Shown here: positions 33,046 to 42,589 of the stretch, piece after piece
How positions within the stretch are numbered: the first letter of the stretch is position 1
Layout of the letters: each line of letters starts with the position of its first letter
Source: Pseudomonadota bacterium
Lineage (GTDB): Bacteria; Pseudomonadota; Gammaproteobacteria; Steroidobacterales; JBCBZW01
Direction: 5' to 3'
DNA: 64,000 nt
Assembly: GCA_039193195.1 (NCBI GenBank)
Contig: JBCCWS010000003.1
Coordinates: forward strand, 124,001 to 188,000
The notes under the pieces: model-generated
Told to the model about the DNA's origin: nothing
What the model saw: only the letters and a program-made list of their open reading frames with translations
Databases searched by the model: none
Position numbers and translations under genes: made by a program

Positions 33046-34859
33046 GGATCTTCCTCACTCACCTCGCCCTGCTGGCGACGGCGCTGTAGCTCGTACACAA
33101 ACTTGCGCCGAAGGAGGCCACCGGGATCGTCCGGGATGCGCCGCAGCCACTGCTCGACCGCCGCCTCCTGCTCGCGCTCCTCGCCGCTCGTATCGCTCGG
33201 CTCACCAAGCTGTGCCATCCGCTCTTCCTGCGCGTCGCCCTGCGACTCGTCGGGCAGCGCTTGCGCCGCCCTACGCTCGGCTTCAGCCTCGATTTCTTCG
33301 CGGGTCATCTTGTCATCGCGCGGCTGCTGATCGGCCATCTGCTCCTGATCATCGCCACCGCCACCGCCGCCCTGGGATTGCTGGGATGAGGGGTCCTGCC
33401 CGCCTCCCTGCTGCTGACGCTGCGAACCCTGCGAGTCGCTGTTCTGAGCCTGCTCCTGGCCATCCTCGCCCTGCTCGCCCTCCCCTTCCTGTTGCTGCTG
33501 TTCGAGCTCCTCGAGCAGGATCTCGAGGTTATGCAGAGCATCCTCGTGGTTCGGCGCCTGCTCCAGCAGCTCGCGATAGAGCTCGATCGCCGTGCGGTAA
33601 TCGCCATTGCGTGCGACAGCGGTACCGCGGTTGTACAGGGCGCGTATGCCTTCCTGAGACTCGAGCAGGCCGGCACTCTCCTCGAAGCGCTCACCACGGA
33701 AATGGGCCGCGGCCTTCCACTCAGGATCAGCGAGAAGCTCGCTCGCCTGATCGTAGCGCTCCTCCTCGAGCGCTTGGCGTCCGCGCTGATCGTCGCGACT
33801 CCACAGGGCGGACCACTCGAAGGCGTAGGCTGGACGAGGGACCGGCATCAGCACCAACCCTATCAACACCACCAGCGCCCCCCGGCGAAACACCAAAGCG
33901 ACGAAGGGCAGCAGCGGCAACAACAGCCATGGCCCCTCTTCGCGCCAAATGTCCGTACTCATCGCATCCTCGTTTTCGAATTGCCCGCCGCTGGCGAGCG
34001 CGTCGCTCAGGCGATCGAGATCCACATCGTCGATGCTCATGCGCGTGTACCGGCCGCCACCCACGCTGGCGATCTCGCGCAGCAGGTCTTCCTCTAGTCG
34101 GGTGTGGACGATGCGCCCCTGAGCGTCCTTGAGCAGGGCACCGTTGCTGACGCGAACGGGCGCCCCCTCGCGTGTCCCCACGCCCATCACGGACGTTCGA
34201 ATACCCCGCTCCGCAAGGGCTCGGGCCACCCCCACATCGCGTGCCATGGCGTTGTCCGTGACCAACAGGATGTTGCCGCTGCCGTCGCCGCCGCCATCGA
34301 TCAGATCACCTGCTAGGCGCAGGGCACGATCGGCGCGGCTTCCCCCCGAGGGCATGATGTCCGGCTCCAGCACCGGGACCAGCGACTGGATCGTGGCCGC
34401 GTCCGAGGTCAAGGGACTCACCACGAAGGGCAGCCCGGCGAAGGAAACCAAGGCCGTCTGCCCGTCCTCGCGACGCTCAAGCAGATCGATCACCTTCAGC
34501 CGCGCCCGCTCCAGACGCGATGGCGTGAGGTCCGTCGCGTTCATCGACTGGGACAGATCGAAGGCGATCACCAGGGAGGACTGATCGCGCAAGACCGGTT
34601 GCGGCAGCTCCCGCCACGCCGGGCCGGCCAGCGCCACCACGGCGAGCAGAAAGGCCACAAGAGGTGCCCAGCGCAACACCCAGGCGCGCCCTACCGATCC
34701 GCTTGCACCATCGGTGAGCAGGTAGCGCAGAAGCTTGGGGTCGACGATGCGAGCCCACGCGCTGGACAGAAGCGCTCCACTACGCAACAGACGATCTAGC
34801 AGCGGCAAGGCTAACAGAAGCACAAGCCAGAGAGGTCGAATAAAGTGAAAATGCTCCAT
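33039..34859 (-). CDS. VWA-TPR membrane protein (BatB/BatC fusion)
   Basis: Predicted 606 aa. Two N-terminal membrane helices, then a von Willebrand A domain with a MIDAS DxSxS (FDLSQSMNATDLTPSR) near residue 100. Another helix pair follows at about 310-345. Residues about 380-450 carry TPR units (EGIRALYNRGTAVARNGDYR, AIELYRELLEQAPNHEDALH). A Gln/Glu/Gly/Ser-rich low-complexity stretch (about 460-560) precedes the tail. It joins what are separate BatB (VWA) and BatC (TPR) proteins in some Bacteroidetes. Two bases separate it from the BatA stop. Periplasmic scaffold with a metal-binding site. Confidence 0.88.
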   Translation of the reverse strand: MEHFHFIRPLWLVLLLALPLLDRLLRSGALLSSAWARIVDPKLLRYLLTDGASGSVGRAWVLRWAPLVAFLLAVVALAGPAWRELPQPVLRDQSSLVIAFDLSQSMNATDLTPSRLERARLKVIDLLERREDGQTALVSFAGLPFVVSPLTSDAATIQSLVPVLEPDIMPSGGSRADRALRLAGDLIDGGGDGSGNILLVTDNAMARDVGVARALAERGIRTSVMGVGTREGAPVRVSNGALLKDAQGRIVHTRLEEDLLREIASVGGGRYTRMSIDDVDLDRLSDALASGGQFENEDAMSTDIWREEGPWLLLPLLPFVALVFRRGALVVLIGLVLMPVPRPAYAFEWSALWSRDDQRGRQALEEERYDQASELLADPEWKAAAHFRGERFEESAGLLESQEGIRALYNRGTAVARNGDYRTAIELYRELLEQAPNHEDALHNLEILLEELEQQQQEGEGEQGEDGQEQAQNSDSQGSQRQQQGGGQDPSSQQSQGGGGGGDDQEQMADQQPRDDKMTREEIEAEAERRAAQALPDESQGDAQEERMAQLGEPSDTSGEEREQEAAVEQWLRRIPDDPGGLLRRKFVYELQRRRQQGEVSEEDPW

Positions 34860-34861
34860 TT

Positions 34862-35839
34862 CTACGCCAACCGAAACCGTAGCCAGGCGAGCAAACCGCT
34901 AAGGCCAAGGGCGCCAGCCAAGGGCCACGCAAACAGCGCGTGGCGAGGGCGAAAGCCACCGACGTCCTGCTCCACCTTCTCGAGCTCATCGAGGTAGGCG
35001 TAGATGCGTGCAAGCTCGGCTGTGTCGTGAGCGCGGAAGTACTGACCACCCGTGGTTTCGGCAATGCTGATCAGGGTCGATTCGTCGAGCTCCGAGCCGG
35101 GCAGCATACGCAGAGTGAAGGGAGAGGCGCGACCCGCTGCACCGATGCCAATTGTGTAGATGCGCAAGCCCTCGCTAGCGGCGAGCTCGGCCGCCTTGAG
35201 GGGGTCGAGCTCGCCCGCCGTGTTGGCGCCGTCGGTGAGTAGGATCAGCACGCGGTCATCGCCTGCATCTCGACGCAGACGCTTTAAAGACAGGCCGATC
35301 GCATCGCCGATCGCCGTCTCCTTGCCGGCAAATCCCACTTCTGCTTCTTCCAGCAGAGTCTTCACAGTTTCCCGATCAAAGGTGAGCGGAGTCTGCAGAT
35401 ACGCTTGACGTCCAAACAGCACCAAACCGATGCGATCGCCTTCTCGCCGGATGATGAACTCGGAGGCGACGGTCTTGGTGGCCTCGAGGCGATCAACCAT
35501 GCGCCCACCGAGGCGAAAATCCCGATTTTGCATGCTGCCCGAGATGTCCACGGCCATCATCAGGTCGCGTCCGCTCACGGGCAGGGAAATCGCCTGCCCC
35601 TGCCAAATGGGCCGCGCCGCTGCGCCCACCAACAGCGTCCACGCGAGGGCGGCCACTACCAGCGGCCAAGAACGCAGGTTCGGCACACCGGCCCCACCGC
35701 CACCTAGCGCTTGGAATGGGGTGAGGGACGGCACGCGCAGGGCGGTTTGCTGGCTGACGTTCGCCGGCGGTGCCAACCAGCGCACCAATAGCGGCACGGG
35801 CAGGGCTAGCCACAGCAAGGGCCATTCGAAGCTGATCAA
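34862..35839 (-). CDS. batA: VWA-domain membrane protein BatA
   Basis: Predicted 325 aa from a TTG at 35839 that overlaps the DUF4381 stop (TTGA), with GGAG 8 nt upstream. An upstream GTG/ATG reading would run inside the previous gene. N-terminal helices (WPLLWLALPVPLLVRWL and SWPLVVAALAWTLLVGAA), then a VWA domain with MIDAS (VDISGSMQNRDF) near residue 97, and VLILLTDGANTAG. A C-terminal helix ends the protein. BatA acts with BatB/D and MoxR in metal-linked chaperone-like functions; exact role unknown. Confidence 0.9.
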   Translation of the reverse strand: MISFEWPLLWLALPVPLLVRWLAPPANVSQQTALRVPSLTPFQALGGGGAGVPNLRSWPLVVAALAWTLLVGAAARPIWQGQAISLPVSGRDLMMAVDISGSMQNRDFRLGGRMVDRLEATKTVASEFIIRREGDRIGLVLFGRQAYLQTPLTFDRETVKTLLEEAEVGFAGKETAIGDAIGLSLKRLRRDAGDDRVLILLTDGANTAGELDPLKAAELAASEGLRIYTIGIGAAGRASPFTLRMLPGSELDESTLISIAETTGGQYFRAHDTAELARIYAYLDELEKVEQDVGGFRPRHALFAWPLAGALGLSGLLAWLRFRLA

Positions 35840-36315
35840 GTTCGCAGCTCCAGGTTGGCGGTCCACTCTCGGCACGCAGCCAAGAGCGCCGCTAGCTCCT
35901 CTTCGGAGGCCGGCGCTGCGCCGGCGTACGGCCCCTCGACCAAGAGAGTGGGAAACTCCCGGGTCAGGCGCGAGTCCGGGCTGAGCCGCTCAAGCGCGCC
36001 CAACCACGCTTGCCCCGTCAAGCCTGCCAGCTCCCGGCGGGCGCCGACGGAGAGGGCCACGCGGCGCAACCAGGTAGAAAGCTCCGCCGGCAAGCGCTGA
36101 GGCGTGCTCGCGCAACGTTCGCCCAGGGCGTCCAGCTCTTGCAGGGCCAGGCGCCGTACGCGCTCGGCACGGTAGTGACGCCAGCGCAGGGCGAGGACCA
36201 GCAAACCCACGATGAGCGCGAGGACGAGCAGCCACCAGCCGACGGCAGGGGGCCACCAGGACGGTTCCGGAGGCAGGTGGATGTCGCGAAGATCGAGATC
36301 GGCGGGATCGGTCAT
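35836..36315 (-). CDS. DUF4381-family membrane protein
   Basis: Predicted 159 aa. Typical start (DLRDIHLPPEPSWWPPAVGW), one membrane helix (about 25-45, WLLVLALIVGLLVLALRW), then a soluble helical tail. DUF4381 proteins are regular members of MoxR/Bat operons, with unknown function. It overlaps both neighbours by 4 bp. Confidence 0.9.
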   Translation of the reverse strand: MTDPADLDLRDIHLPPEPSWWPPAVGWWLLVLALIVGLLVLALRWRHYRAERVRRLALQELDALGERCASTPQRLPAELSTWLRRVALSVGARRELAGLTGQAWLGALERLSPDSRLTREFPTLLVEGPYAGAAPASEEELAALLAACREWTANLELRT

Positions 36316-37316
36316 CGACTCGCGCTCCCGCCGGCCCGCAAGCCGAGACCTGCGCGCACTACATCGATGGGATCATCGTCCGTCGCGCAACGCATGGAAG
36401 ATATTGCCAAGCGGCGGGCGAGGTCCTCCACCTCGCCGCAGTGGGTGTCGAAGCGCGCTTGGTACGCGCGACGGCGCGACCCATCGGCCGTGTCCAAGGT
36501 CAGCGACTCTCCGCCGCTTTGCAGCCTGTAAAGCCCCGGTTGCGGCAGCTCGCGCTCCAAGGGGTCATAGAACTGCATTTGCACCACATCGCAGTGAGCT
36601 GCCGTGCGCTGCAGATGAGCCACTGCCATATCCGTCAGCCCGTAGAAGTCACTTAGCAGAAACACCAGGCTACCCGGGCGCGCCACGCGACGCAGGCGAG
36701 CGGCGGCGGCCTCCAGATCGACGGGCGTTTCATCGAGGTCCGCGGACCAGCCGCTATGATGCCCCAGGGTATCGATCAATCGCATGACCGAGCCCTTGCC
36801 GCGCGAGGGGCGTACCTCATCGTGACTGTTGTCGCAAAACACCAGGCCGCCGACCCGGTCACCCTGGCGCAGGGCGGACCATGCCACAGCGGCGGCGAGG
36901 CGGGCGGCGAGTACCGCCTTGAACGCCCCGCGCGTGGCAAACAGCATGCTTCGGCGCAGATCCACCCACAGAAGCACCGGTCGCTCTCGCTCCTCACGAA
37001 ACAACTTGGTGTACGGCTTCCCCGTGCGCGCCATCACCCGCCAGTCGAGGCTGCGAAGATCATCGCCTGGCTGGTACGGCCGTGACTCCTCGAACTCCAT
37101 GCCGCGCCCTTTGAATGGCGAAGCTCGGGTGTCCGCGGCAGCGGCCCGAATGCGCATGGCGTTCAGCGGTAGGTTGCCCGCTGCATGACGCAGGCGGACG
37201 AGCTCTTGGGTGCTCACCCGTACGCCAGCGTCCACGGCGTCTGCCAGAGCCTCGGCGGACTGCCGCTCGCGCCCTCGGGTGAGATCGCTTGGCGCGGTCG
37301 AGGCGGACGATGTCAC
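36312..37316 (-). CDS. DUF58-domain protein of MoxR operon
   Basis: Predicted 334 aa, GTG start overlapping the MoxR stop. The DUF58 core is seen as FKGRGMEFEESRPYQPGDDL, then RSLDWRVMARTGKPYTKLFR and ERERPVLLWVDLRRSMLF, with VWA-like features (D-x-R-x-S). DUF58 proteins work with MoxR ATPases, VWA proteins and membrane Bat proteins, probably in metal-enzyme or envelope maintenance. No signal peptide, so cytosolic. Confidence 0.9.
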   Translation of the reverse strand: MTSSASTAPSDLTRGRERQSAEALADAVDAGVRVSTQELVRLRHAAGNLPLNAMRIRAAAADTRASPFKGRGMEFEESRPYQPGDDLRSLDWRVMARTGKPYTKLFREERERPVLLWVDLRRSMLFATRGAFKAVLAARLAAAVAWSALRQGDRVGGLVFCDNSHDEVRPSRGKGSVMRLIDTLGHHSGWSADLDETPVDLEAAAARLRRVARPGSLVFLLSDFYGLTDMAVAHLQRTAAHCDVVQMQFYDPLERELPQPGLYRLQSGGESLTLDTADGSRRRAYQARFDTHCGEVEDLARRLAISSMRCATDDDPIDVVRAGLGLRAGGSASR

Positions 37317-38281
37317 GGCACGGCTACCAGCTCGATCAGTCGGTCGATCACATCGTCCGGGGTCATGCCCTCTGCCTCCGCTTCAAAGCTGAGCAGGATG
37401 CGGTGGCGCAGGACGTCTGGGGCCACCGCCTGGATGTCATCCGGGGAGACGAACTCGCTGCCGCGCAGCCAAGCGTGGGCGCGGGCGCAGCGGTCTAGGG
37501 CAATGGTGGCGCGAGGGCTGGCGCCGTACTGGATGATGCGTGCGAGACTAGCGTCGTAGTTTCCTGGCTCGCGAGTGGCGAGCACCAGAGCAATGAGGTA
37601 CTCCTCGAGGGCCGGGGCCAGGTGCATATCGAGCACCGCTCGACGTGCCTCGAACACGACCTCTTGCGACAGGGGCGCGGGCATGGCACTCGGCTGGCCG
37701 CCGGAGCTGCGCGCCTCGTCGCGGTTGATGCGAAGGATCTCCCGCTCCGTGTCCGCGTCTGGGTAGTCGATCCGCAGATGCATCAGGAAACGATCGAGCT
37801 GCGCCTCCGGCAAGGGATACGTACCCTCCTGCTCGATCGGGTTTTGCGTGGCCATCACCAAGAACAGGTCGGGCAGGCGGTAGGTCTCGGCCCCGACCGT
37901 AATCTGACGCTCACCCATGGCCTCTAGGAGCGCAGACTGCACCTTGGCGGGCGCGCGGTTGATCTCATCAGCCAGCACTAGGTTGTGGAACAATGGCCCG
38001 GGCTGGAAACGGAAGGAACCGTCCTGGGGCCGGTAGACCTCCGTACCTGTCAGGTCGGCTGGCAGCAGGTCGGGGGTGAACTGGACGCGATGGAAGTCAC
38101 CCTCCACGCCGGCGCCCAGCACTTTGATGGCGCGAGTCTTCGCCAGACCAGGCGCGCCCTCTACGAGCAGGTGGCCGTCGCACAGGAGTGTGATCAACAG
38201 GCGGTTAACCAGCTTCCCCTGGCCAATGACCTGCTGCGATATATGACCCTGCAGAGTTCGCAGGTCCGTTAACCTCGTCAT
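37313..38281 (-). CDS. moxR: MoxR-family AAA+ ATPase
   Basis: Predicted 322 aa from the ATG at 38281. Walker A GAPGLAKTRAIK (near residue 50), Walker B LVLADEINRAPAKVQSALLE, sensor-1 VMATQNPIEQEGTYPLPEAQ and sensor-2-like RATIALDRCARA are clear. MoxR AAA+ proteins act as chaperones that remodel or load metal cofactors into client proteins, together with VWA partners. It is the first gene of a six-gene operon (with DUF58, DUF4381, BatA, BatB/C and BatD). Confidence 0.93.
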   Translation of the reverse strand: MTRLTDLRTLQGHISQQVIGQGKLVNRLLITLLCDGHLLVEGAPGLAKTRAIKVLGAGVEGDFHRVQFTPDLLPADLTGTEVYRPQDGSFRFQPGPLFHNLVLADEINRAPAKVQSALLEAMGERQITVGAETYRLPDLFLVMATQNPIEQEGTYPLPEAQLDRFLMHLRIDYPDADTEREILRINRDEARSSGGQPSAMPAPLSQEVVFEARRAVLDMHLAPALEEYLIALVLATREPGNYDASLARIIQYGASPRATIALDRCARAHAWLRGSEFVSPDDIQAVAPDVLRHRILLSFEAEAEGMTPDDVIDRLIELVAVP

Positions 38282-38459
38282 GCGCGCGTGCTTTCCTTCT
38301 ATCAGTGCGGTAAGGCGAGCCAAAGCTGTCGAGTCTACAACACGAGGGCGGCGGCGCGACCGCCCATCAGGGAGTCGTGAACCGGGTGACAGCGAGTACC
38401 GAGGCAACAGCCGTGGCGAGCGTCGCAGAACGCGCGTTCAGCTGCCCGCGAACGTATAC

Positions 38460-39347
38460 TCAAACCGCAGCGCCGGGGGCGAAGGCCAGCATCGCGTCGA
38501 TCACCGCATCCGGTGATTCGCACTGCGGGTAGTGGCCCACACTCTCAATCTCGATGACATCTGCTTGCGGCACGAGTTCACGATAGCGGCTCGCCATCGC
38601 GGCGCCTGAGACGGGGTCGCGCATGCCCACGACGAAGCGCAGAGCGGTATCTCCACCCTGGAGTCCGCTCACCCAGCGCTCCCGGTACTCGCGGCGCTGG
38701 GCCAGATAACCAAGGATCGCCGGCACTACGCGAAGCCCTCGCTCGCGCGTGAGCAAAGACCAGTAGGACTCTAGGTCACCCTCCGAAGGCCCCGTGTCCT
38801 CGCCGAACACCGAGCGCAGGCTGCGCAGCGCTCGGCGCTTGTCGACCAGGTGGACCAGCCAGGGGCCCGCAGGGCCTGCCAACACTTGTTGAATCCGCAA
38901 GGGGCGCTGTGCCTCTGGGAAGAGCCCGCCGTTGAGGAAGCAAACGGCATCCAGCGCCGGCATGGCGCCACTGCCGGAGGCGGCACGGGCCAGCAGCTCC
39001 TGGGCCACCGAGTCGCCGTAATCATGGGCGAGTACTGCCGTGCCTTCGATCCCAAGCGCGCTTAGCAAGCCAGCGCTCACATCCGCCTGAGAGGTGATCG
39101 GGTAGGGGCGAACAGGCTTCGCCGAGAAACCGAAGCCTGGGAAGTCAGGCGCGATCAGGCGGTAGTGGCGAGAGAGAGCGGACCACACAAAGCGCCAGTC
39201 CCAGGAGGCGGTAGGGAAGCCGTGTAGGAGCAGGAGACTCGGCAGACCCAGTCGGCCATCGGGGTCCGAATCGCGATAGAAGACTCGTTCGCCTTGGAGC
39301 TCCAAGCGAGCGCCCGCGGCGTGCCACTCAGAAAGGCTGGCTACCAT
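38460..39347 (-). CDS. alpha/beta hydrolase with Asp nucleophile (epoxide hydrolase/dehalogenase-like)
   Basis: Predicted 295 aa from the ATG at 39347 (GGGGGAG 6 nt upstream). Motifs: LLLHGFPTASWDWRFVW (HGxP oxyanion loop), PDFPGFGFSAKP, and AHDYGDSVAQ with Asp109 as nucleophile, which suggests epoxide hydrolase or haloalkane dehalogenase rather than a serine hydrolase. The catalytic His is in ESVGHYPQCESP near the C-terminus. Substrate unknown. It is 19 bp after the MATE gene, last of a four-gene operon. Confidence 0.85.
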   Translation of the reverse strand: MVASLSEWHAAGARLELQGERVFYRDSDPDGRLGLPSLLLLHGFPTASWDWRFVWSALSRHYRLIAPDFPGFGFSAKPVRPYPITSQADVSAGLLSALGIEGTAVLAHDYGDSVAQELLARAASGSGAMPALDAVCFLNGGLFPEAQRPLRIQQVLAGPAGPWLVHLVDKRRALRSLRSVFGEDTGPSEGDLESYWSLLTRERGLRVVPAILGYLAQRREYRERWVSGLQGGDTALRFVVGMRDPVSGAAMASRYRELVPQADVIEIESVGHYPQCESPDAVIDAMLAFAPGAAV

Positions 39348-39366
39348 AAGTGACTCCCCCGCATCG

Positions 39367-40704
39367 CTAGACGGTGACTGCCGACCATCGCCGATCGGTC
39401 CAGTACTTGGCAAAGACACCCGCCTGCACGCCGCGATAAGCGATCTGCGCGAACCACACGGCCGTAAGCCCGCCGCCCAGCACCGGGCCGATGAGCCAGG
39501 CCACGGGCAGGAACACGCCCCACTGCATGAGCACTGCCACCTTCATCACCCGCCGCGTGTCGCCAGCGCCGAGCAGCGAGTGCATGAACACCATCCCGGC
39601 CGCTTCCACGGTCATGGAAAACCCGACCAGGCGCATGGGGAATGTGGCCGCCTCGACAATGGCTTCGCCGCCCGCCTGCTGCGCACTGAGGAACAGGCTG
39701 ATAATCAGCTGCGGCGCGGCCCACATGGGCACCGCGAGCAGCGTGAGCACAGCCGCACTGACGCGACAGACATCCCATCCCCAACGCTCCGCATCGGCTG
39801 CGTCGTTGCGCCCCAGGGCCTGTCCGACCAGGGTGGCCGACGCTAAGCCGAAACCCATCCCAGGCAGCAGGGCGACGAGCATCACGTTGATTAGGATATT
39901 GGCCGCACCCAGCTCCACGGTGCCGAGGCGGGCGATGATGACGAAGGTGGCGAGCATGCCACTGGAGAAGGCCAGCTGCTGCACGCTGCTTGGCAGGGAC
40001 AGGCTGATCAAGCGCTGCACTTCCGCCCAACTGGGCCTGAGGCGCAAGAAACCCGCCGGGCGCGCCAAGCGCAAACCCATGTACGCGTACACGCTAGTGC
40101 CGACGACGGTAGAGATCGCCGAAGCCAACCCAGCGCCTGCCACACCGAGCTGCGGAGCGCCAAAGTGCCCAAAGATGAACACGTAGTTCAGAACTATATT
40201 AACTGCGTGCATGACCACCAGGGTTGTCATGTAGACACGCGCCATGTCCACCGCGTTCCAGTAGCCGCGGAAAGCGAAATTCATGGCAACGAAGACCATA
40301 GACAGGAGGCGGATCTGCAGATAGGGCACGCCGAGGGCGATGACTGCGGGATCGTCCACCAAAAACGGATATACCCAAGGCGTTAGTAAGCACAGCAGGA
40401 TGGACAGTACAGGCGCCGCCAGCGCCGCGATCGCGAGGCCGGCATTGAGGGGGCGAGCCATCTCCTCGCACTTACCCTCACCCTTACGACGCGCCGCTGT
40501 GGCCTGTACGCCGGTCGACAGCCCGAGCAGCAGGGCCATGGCAGCAAAGTTGGCGAAGCCACCGATGCCGACAGCCCCCAAGGCAGCTGCCGGATCCGGC
40601 AGGCGACCGACCATCGCCGTATCAACCAAGTTGAGGACGTTCTGCGACACCATGCCGCCGATGATCGGCAAAGCGAGGCCGAGGATACGTTGCAGGCGCT
40701 GCAC
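39367..40704 (-). CDS. MATE-family multidrug efflux transporter
   Basis: Predicted 445 aa with about 12 membrane helices. Family motifs include PIIGGMVSQNVLNLVDTAMV near the N-terminus, AARRKGEGK, FRGYWNAVDM and the second-half repeat SSVQQLAFSSGMLATFVIIA. MATE proteins export cationic drugs or metabolites using Na+ or H+. Substrate unknown. The operon has an acyltransferase and an epimerase-like gene, so a lipid-related cargo is possible. Confidence 0.92.
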   Translation of the reverse strand: MQRLQRILGLALPIIGGMVSQNVLNLVDTAMVGRLPDPAAALGAVGIGGFANFAAMALLLGLSTGVQATAARRKGEGKCEEMARPLNAGLAIAALAAPVLSILLCLLTPWVYPFLVDDPAVIALGVPYLQIRLLSMVFVAMNFAFRGYWNAVDMARVYMTTLVVMHAVNIVLNYVFIFGHFGAPQLGVAGAGLASAISTVVGTSVYAYMGLRLARPAGFLRLRPSWAEVQRLISLSLPSSVQQLAFSSGMLATFVIIARLGTVELGAANILINVMLVALLPGMGFGLASATLVGQALGRNDAADAERWGWDVCRVSAAVLTLLAVPMWAAPQLIISLFLSAQQAGGEAIVEAATFPMRLVGFSMTVEAAGMVFMHSLLGAGDTRRVMKVAVLMQWGVFLPVAWLIGPVLGGGLTAVWFAQIAYRGVQAGVFAKYWTDRRWSAVTV

Positions 40705-40728
40705 TAGGAGCGAGCTCCGCTCGCGCGC

Positions 40729-41703
40729 TCAGCGCTTCTTTTTGTGCCGGTAGTGTTCGAACACATCGGCCATGGAATGCTCCGGCTGAAAGCCGAAGGT
40801 CTTCCGGAACAAGGAGCCATCGATCACCACCGGGTACTTGAAGTAATCCACGAGAAAGCTGGGAAAGGCCTTCCACCGCATCAGGCGCGACAGGGTCGCG
40901 GGCACGTTCGGCGGCAGCGAGGGCACAGGCAAGCCGAGACACCCGCATTCGCGCATCACGTCTTGATAGGGCAACCAGTCCTCTGGAGCCACGTTGTAGA
41001 TGCCGCGGCCGCGATGGCGGAAGGACATCTCCACCGCCCGCGCCATGTCGTCGACGTGCAGGAACTGCATCATCGGCGAGAAGCCCACCAGAAAGGGCGC
41101 CATCGGCTGTGACAACAAAAGACTCATGGTGTTTCGCACACCGGGGCCGGCGATGTGGCAAGGGCGCAGAATTGTCATGTCGAGCTCGGGATAGCGCCAC
41201 AGGTAGATATTGGCGAGGTTTTCCAGCTCGACGCTGTCCACCAGGTCCATCGTCAGATTGGAGGCCTTCAGGGGGGAGGCCTCATCGAGCAGAGCCGGGT
41301 TGTAGGCGTCGGCGCCGTAGACGTAGAACGTGGACAGGACCACCACCTTCTTCACGCCGTAGTTGAGGGCCAGGTCGAACATTCGGCGCGACCCTAGGAC
41401 ATTGGCGTTGTAGCGGCTCTCGCGACTAGAGTCCTCGCCGATGCGTCCAAGATGCACGATGCCGTCGATATCGTGCTTGCGGAAGACATCCTCGAAGCCG
41501 CGCTTGGTCACGTCCACCTTGTAGCTGGGAACTCGTGGTCCCAGGCGAGCGGCGTAGCGGAAGTCTACAGCCACCACCTCATGGTCCGCCTTCAAGCCGC
41601 GAATCACCTGGCGCGCCAAGGTGCCCGCGGCACCGGTGACGAGCACCGTGGGGCGCCGGGCATTGCCGCCGCGCGCAACTGATGCGTCCTGCTCCTTGCT
41701 CAT
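40729..41703 (-). CDS. atypical NAD-dependent epimerase/SDR-family protein
   Basis: Predicted 324 aa. The nucleotide-binding start is VLVTGAAGTLARQVIRGL (GxxGxxA instead of GxxGxxG). Other extended-SDR features are LSTFYVYG, ILRPCHIAGPG and FLHVDDMARAVE. I see no YxxxK catalytic pair: the region where it should lie reads VDSVELENLANIYLW. It may be a non-catalytic or altered SDR. It is in an operon 16 bp after a lysophospholipid acyltransferase and 24 bp before the MATE gene, suggesting a lipid or envelope role. Confidence 0.82.
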   Translation of the reverse strand: MSKEQDASVARGGNARRPTVLVTGAAGTLARQVIRGLKADHEVVAVDFRYAARLGPRVPSYKVDVTKRGFEDVFRKHDIDGIVHLGRIGEDSSRESRYNANVLGSRRMFDLALNYGVKKVVVLSTFYVYGADAYNPALLDEASPLKASNLTMDLVDSVELENLANIYLWRYPELDMTILRPCHIAGPGVRNTMSLLLSQPMAPFLVGFSPMMQFLHVDDMARAVEMSFRHRGRGIYNVAPEDWLPYQDVMRECGCLGLPVPSLPPNVPATLSRLMRWKAFPSFLVDYFKYPVVIDGSLFRKTFGFQPEHSMADVFEHYRHKKKR

Positions 41704-41719
41704 CTGCCCATGGATTCCT

Positions 41720-42589
41720 TCAGAAAATGCTCTCGCGTTCGGACAAGCCGCGGGCGATTAGGCCGCGTATCGCATCCTTCACCTGGTCGACCCGCGCCAC
41801 CACATCGGCCTCACTAGTCACCTCGCCGGCGAACTCCATCGGTTCGCCGAAGTAGAGGCTGACCCGCGCCGGCAGGGGCACGTAGGTGGTGAGCGGAAAA
41901 TAGGGCAGACCTAACAGACGGGAGATCGGTTTGATGTCGGCGAGCGACGGCATGGTCTCCTCACAGCCCACCACGCCGACCGGCACGATCGGCGCCCGAT
42001 GCTCCATGGCGAGGTGCATGAATCCCGCGCCGAAGCGCTGCAGCTGATAGCGATCGCGGTACAGCTTGCCCGAGCCACGCACGCCCTCCGGGAAGACGAT
42101 GATCGCCTCTTCGTTCTCGAGCATGCGGGAACAGTTGAGCGGATCGCCGATAACTGCCCCGACACGGTTCAGCAGATTGCCGACAAAGGGCACTTTGGGG
42201 AAGAAGCGCTCGATCATGGCCCGCGGCGCCCGCGGCGCGTATGGATTGGTCAGCATCGCCATCGCCATCAGCGTGGCGTCGATGGGCAACTGCCCTGAGT
42301 GGTTGGCGATGATCAGGGCGCGACCCTTGGGCGGCACGTTCTCGAGGTCGTGCGCTGTGACTCTGAAGTAGTTGTCGTAGAGGCGCTTCACCAAACCCAC
42401 GAACAGCTTCGAGCGCTCGATCGACAGGCCCCAGGGATCGTAGTCGTAGGAGCCGCTGGGACGGTCCAGGCGCGCGAGCGCCTGCTCCAGGTCCTCCGGG
42501 ACGAGCAGGCGCTCCAGGACCTCCACCGGTTTTCGCGGCGGCGGGGGCGCATCGCCAGGCGGTTGGCCCGTACGCAGCTCGGTGCTCAT
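41720..42589 (-). CDS. lysophospholipid acyltransferase (PlsC-like)
   Basis: Predicted 289 aa from the ATG at 42589 (GGAG 7 nt upstream). PlsC-type motifs: NHSGQLPID (acyl-acceptor His/Asp, in the longer-spaced form seen in one subfamily), FFPKVPFVGNLLNRVGAVIG, IIVFPEGVRGSGK and VPVGVVGCEE. It transfers an acyl chain to a lysophospholipid or glycerol phosphate, at the inner membrane. First gene of the four-gene operon. Confidence 0.88.
   Translation of the reverse strand: MSTELRTGQPPGDAPPPPRKPVEVLERLLVPEDLEQALARLDRPSGSYDYDPWGLSIERSKLFVGLVKRLYDNYFRVTAHDLENVPPKGRALIIANHSGQLPIDATLMAMAMLTNPYAPRAPRAMIERFFPKVPFVGNLLNRVGAVIGDPLNCSRMLENEEAIIVFPEGVRGSGKLYRDRYQLQRFGAGFMHLAMEHRAPIVPVGVVGCEETMPSLADIKPISRLLGLPYFPLTTYVPLPARVSLYFGEPMEFAGEVTSEADVVARVDQVKDAIRGLIARGLSERESIF

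Noticed and set aside
32999-34132. 377-aa plus-strand open frame over the VWA-TPR gene
   Set aside because: Very Arg/Pro/Ala-rich shadow of a gene with clear MIDAS and TPR motifs.
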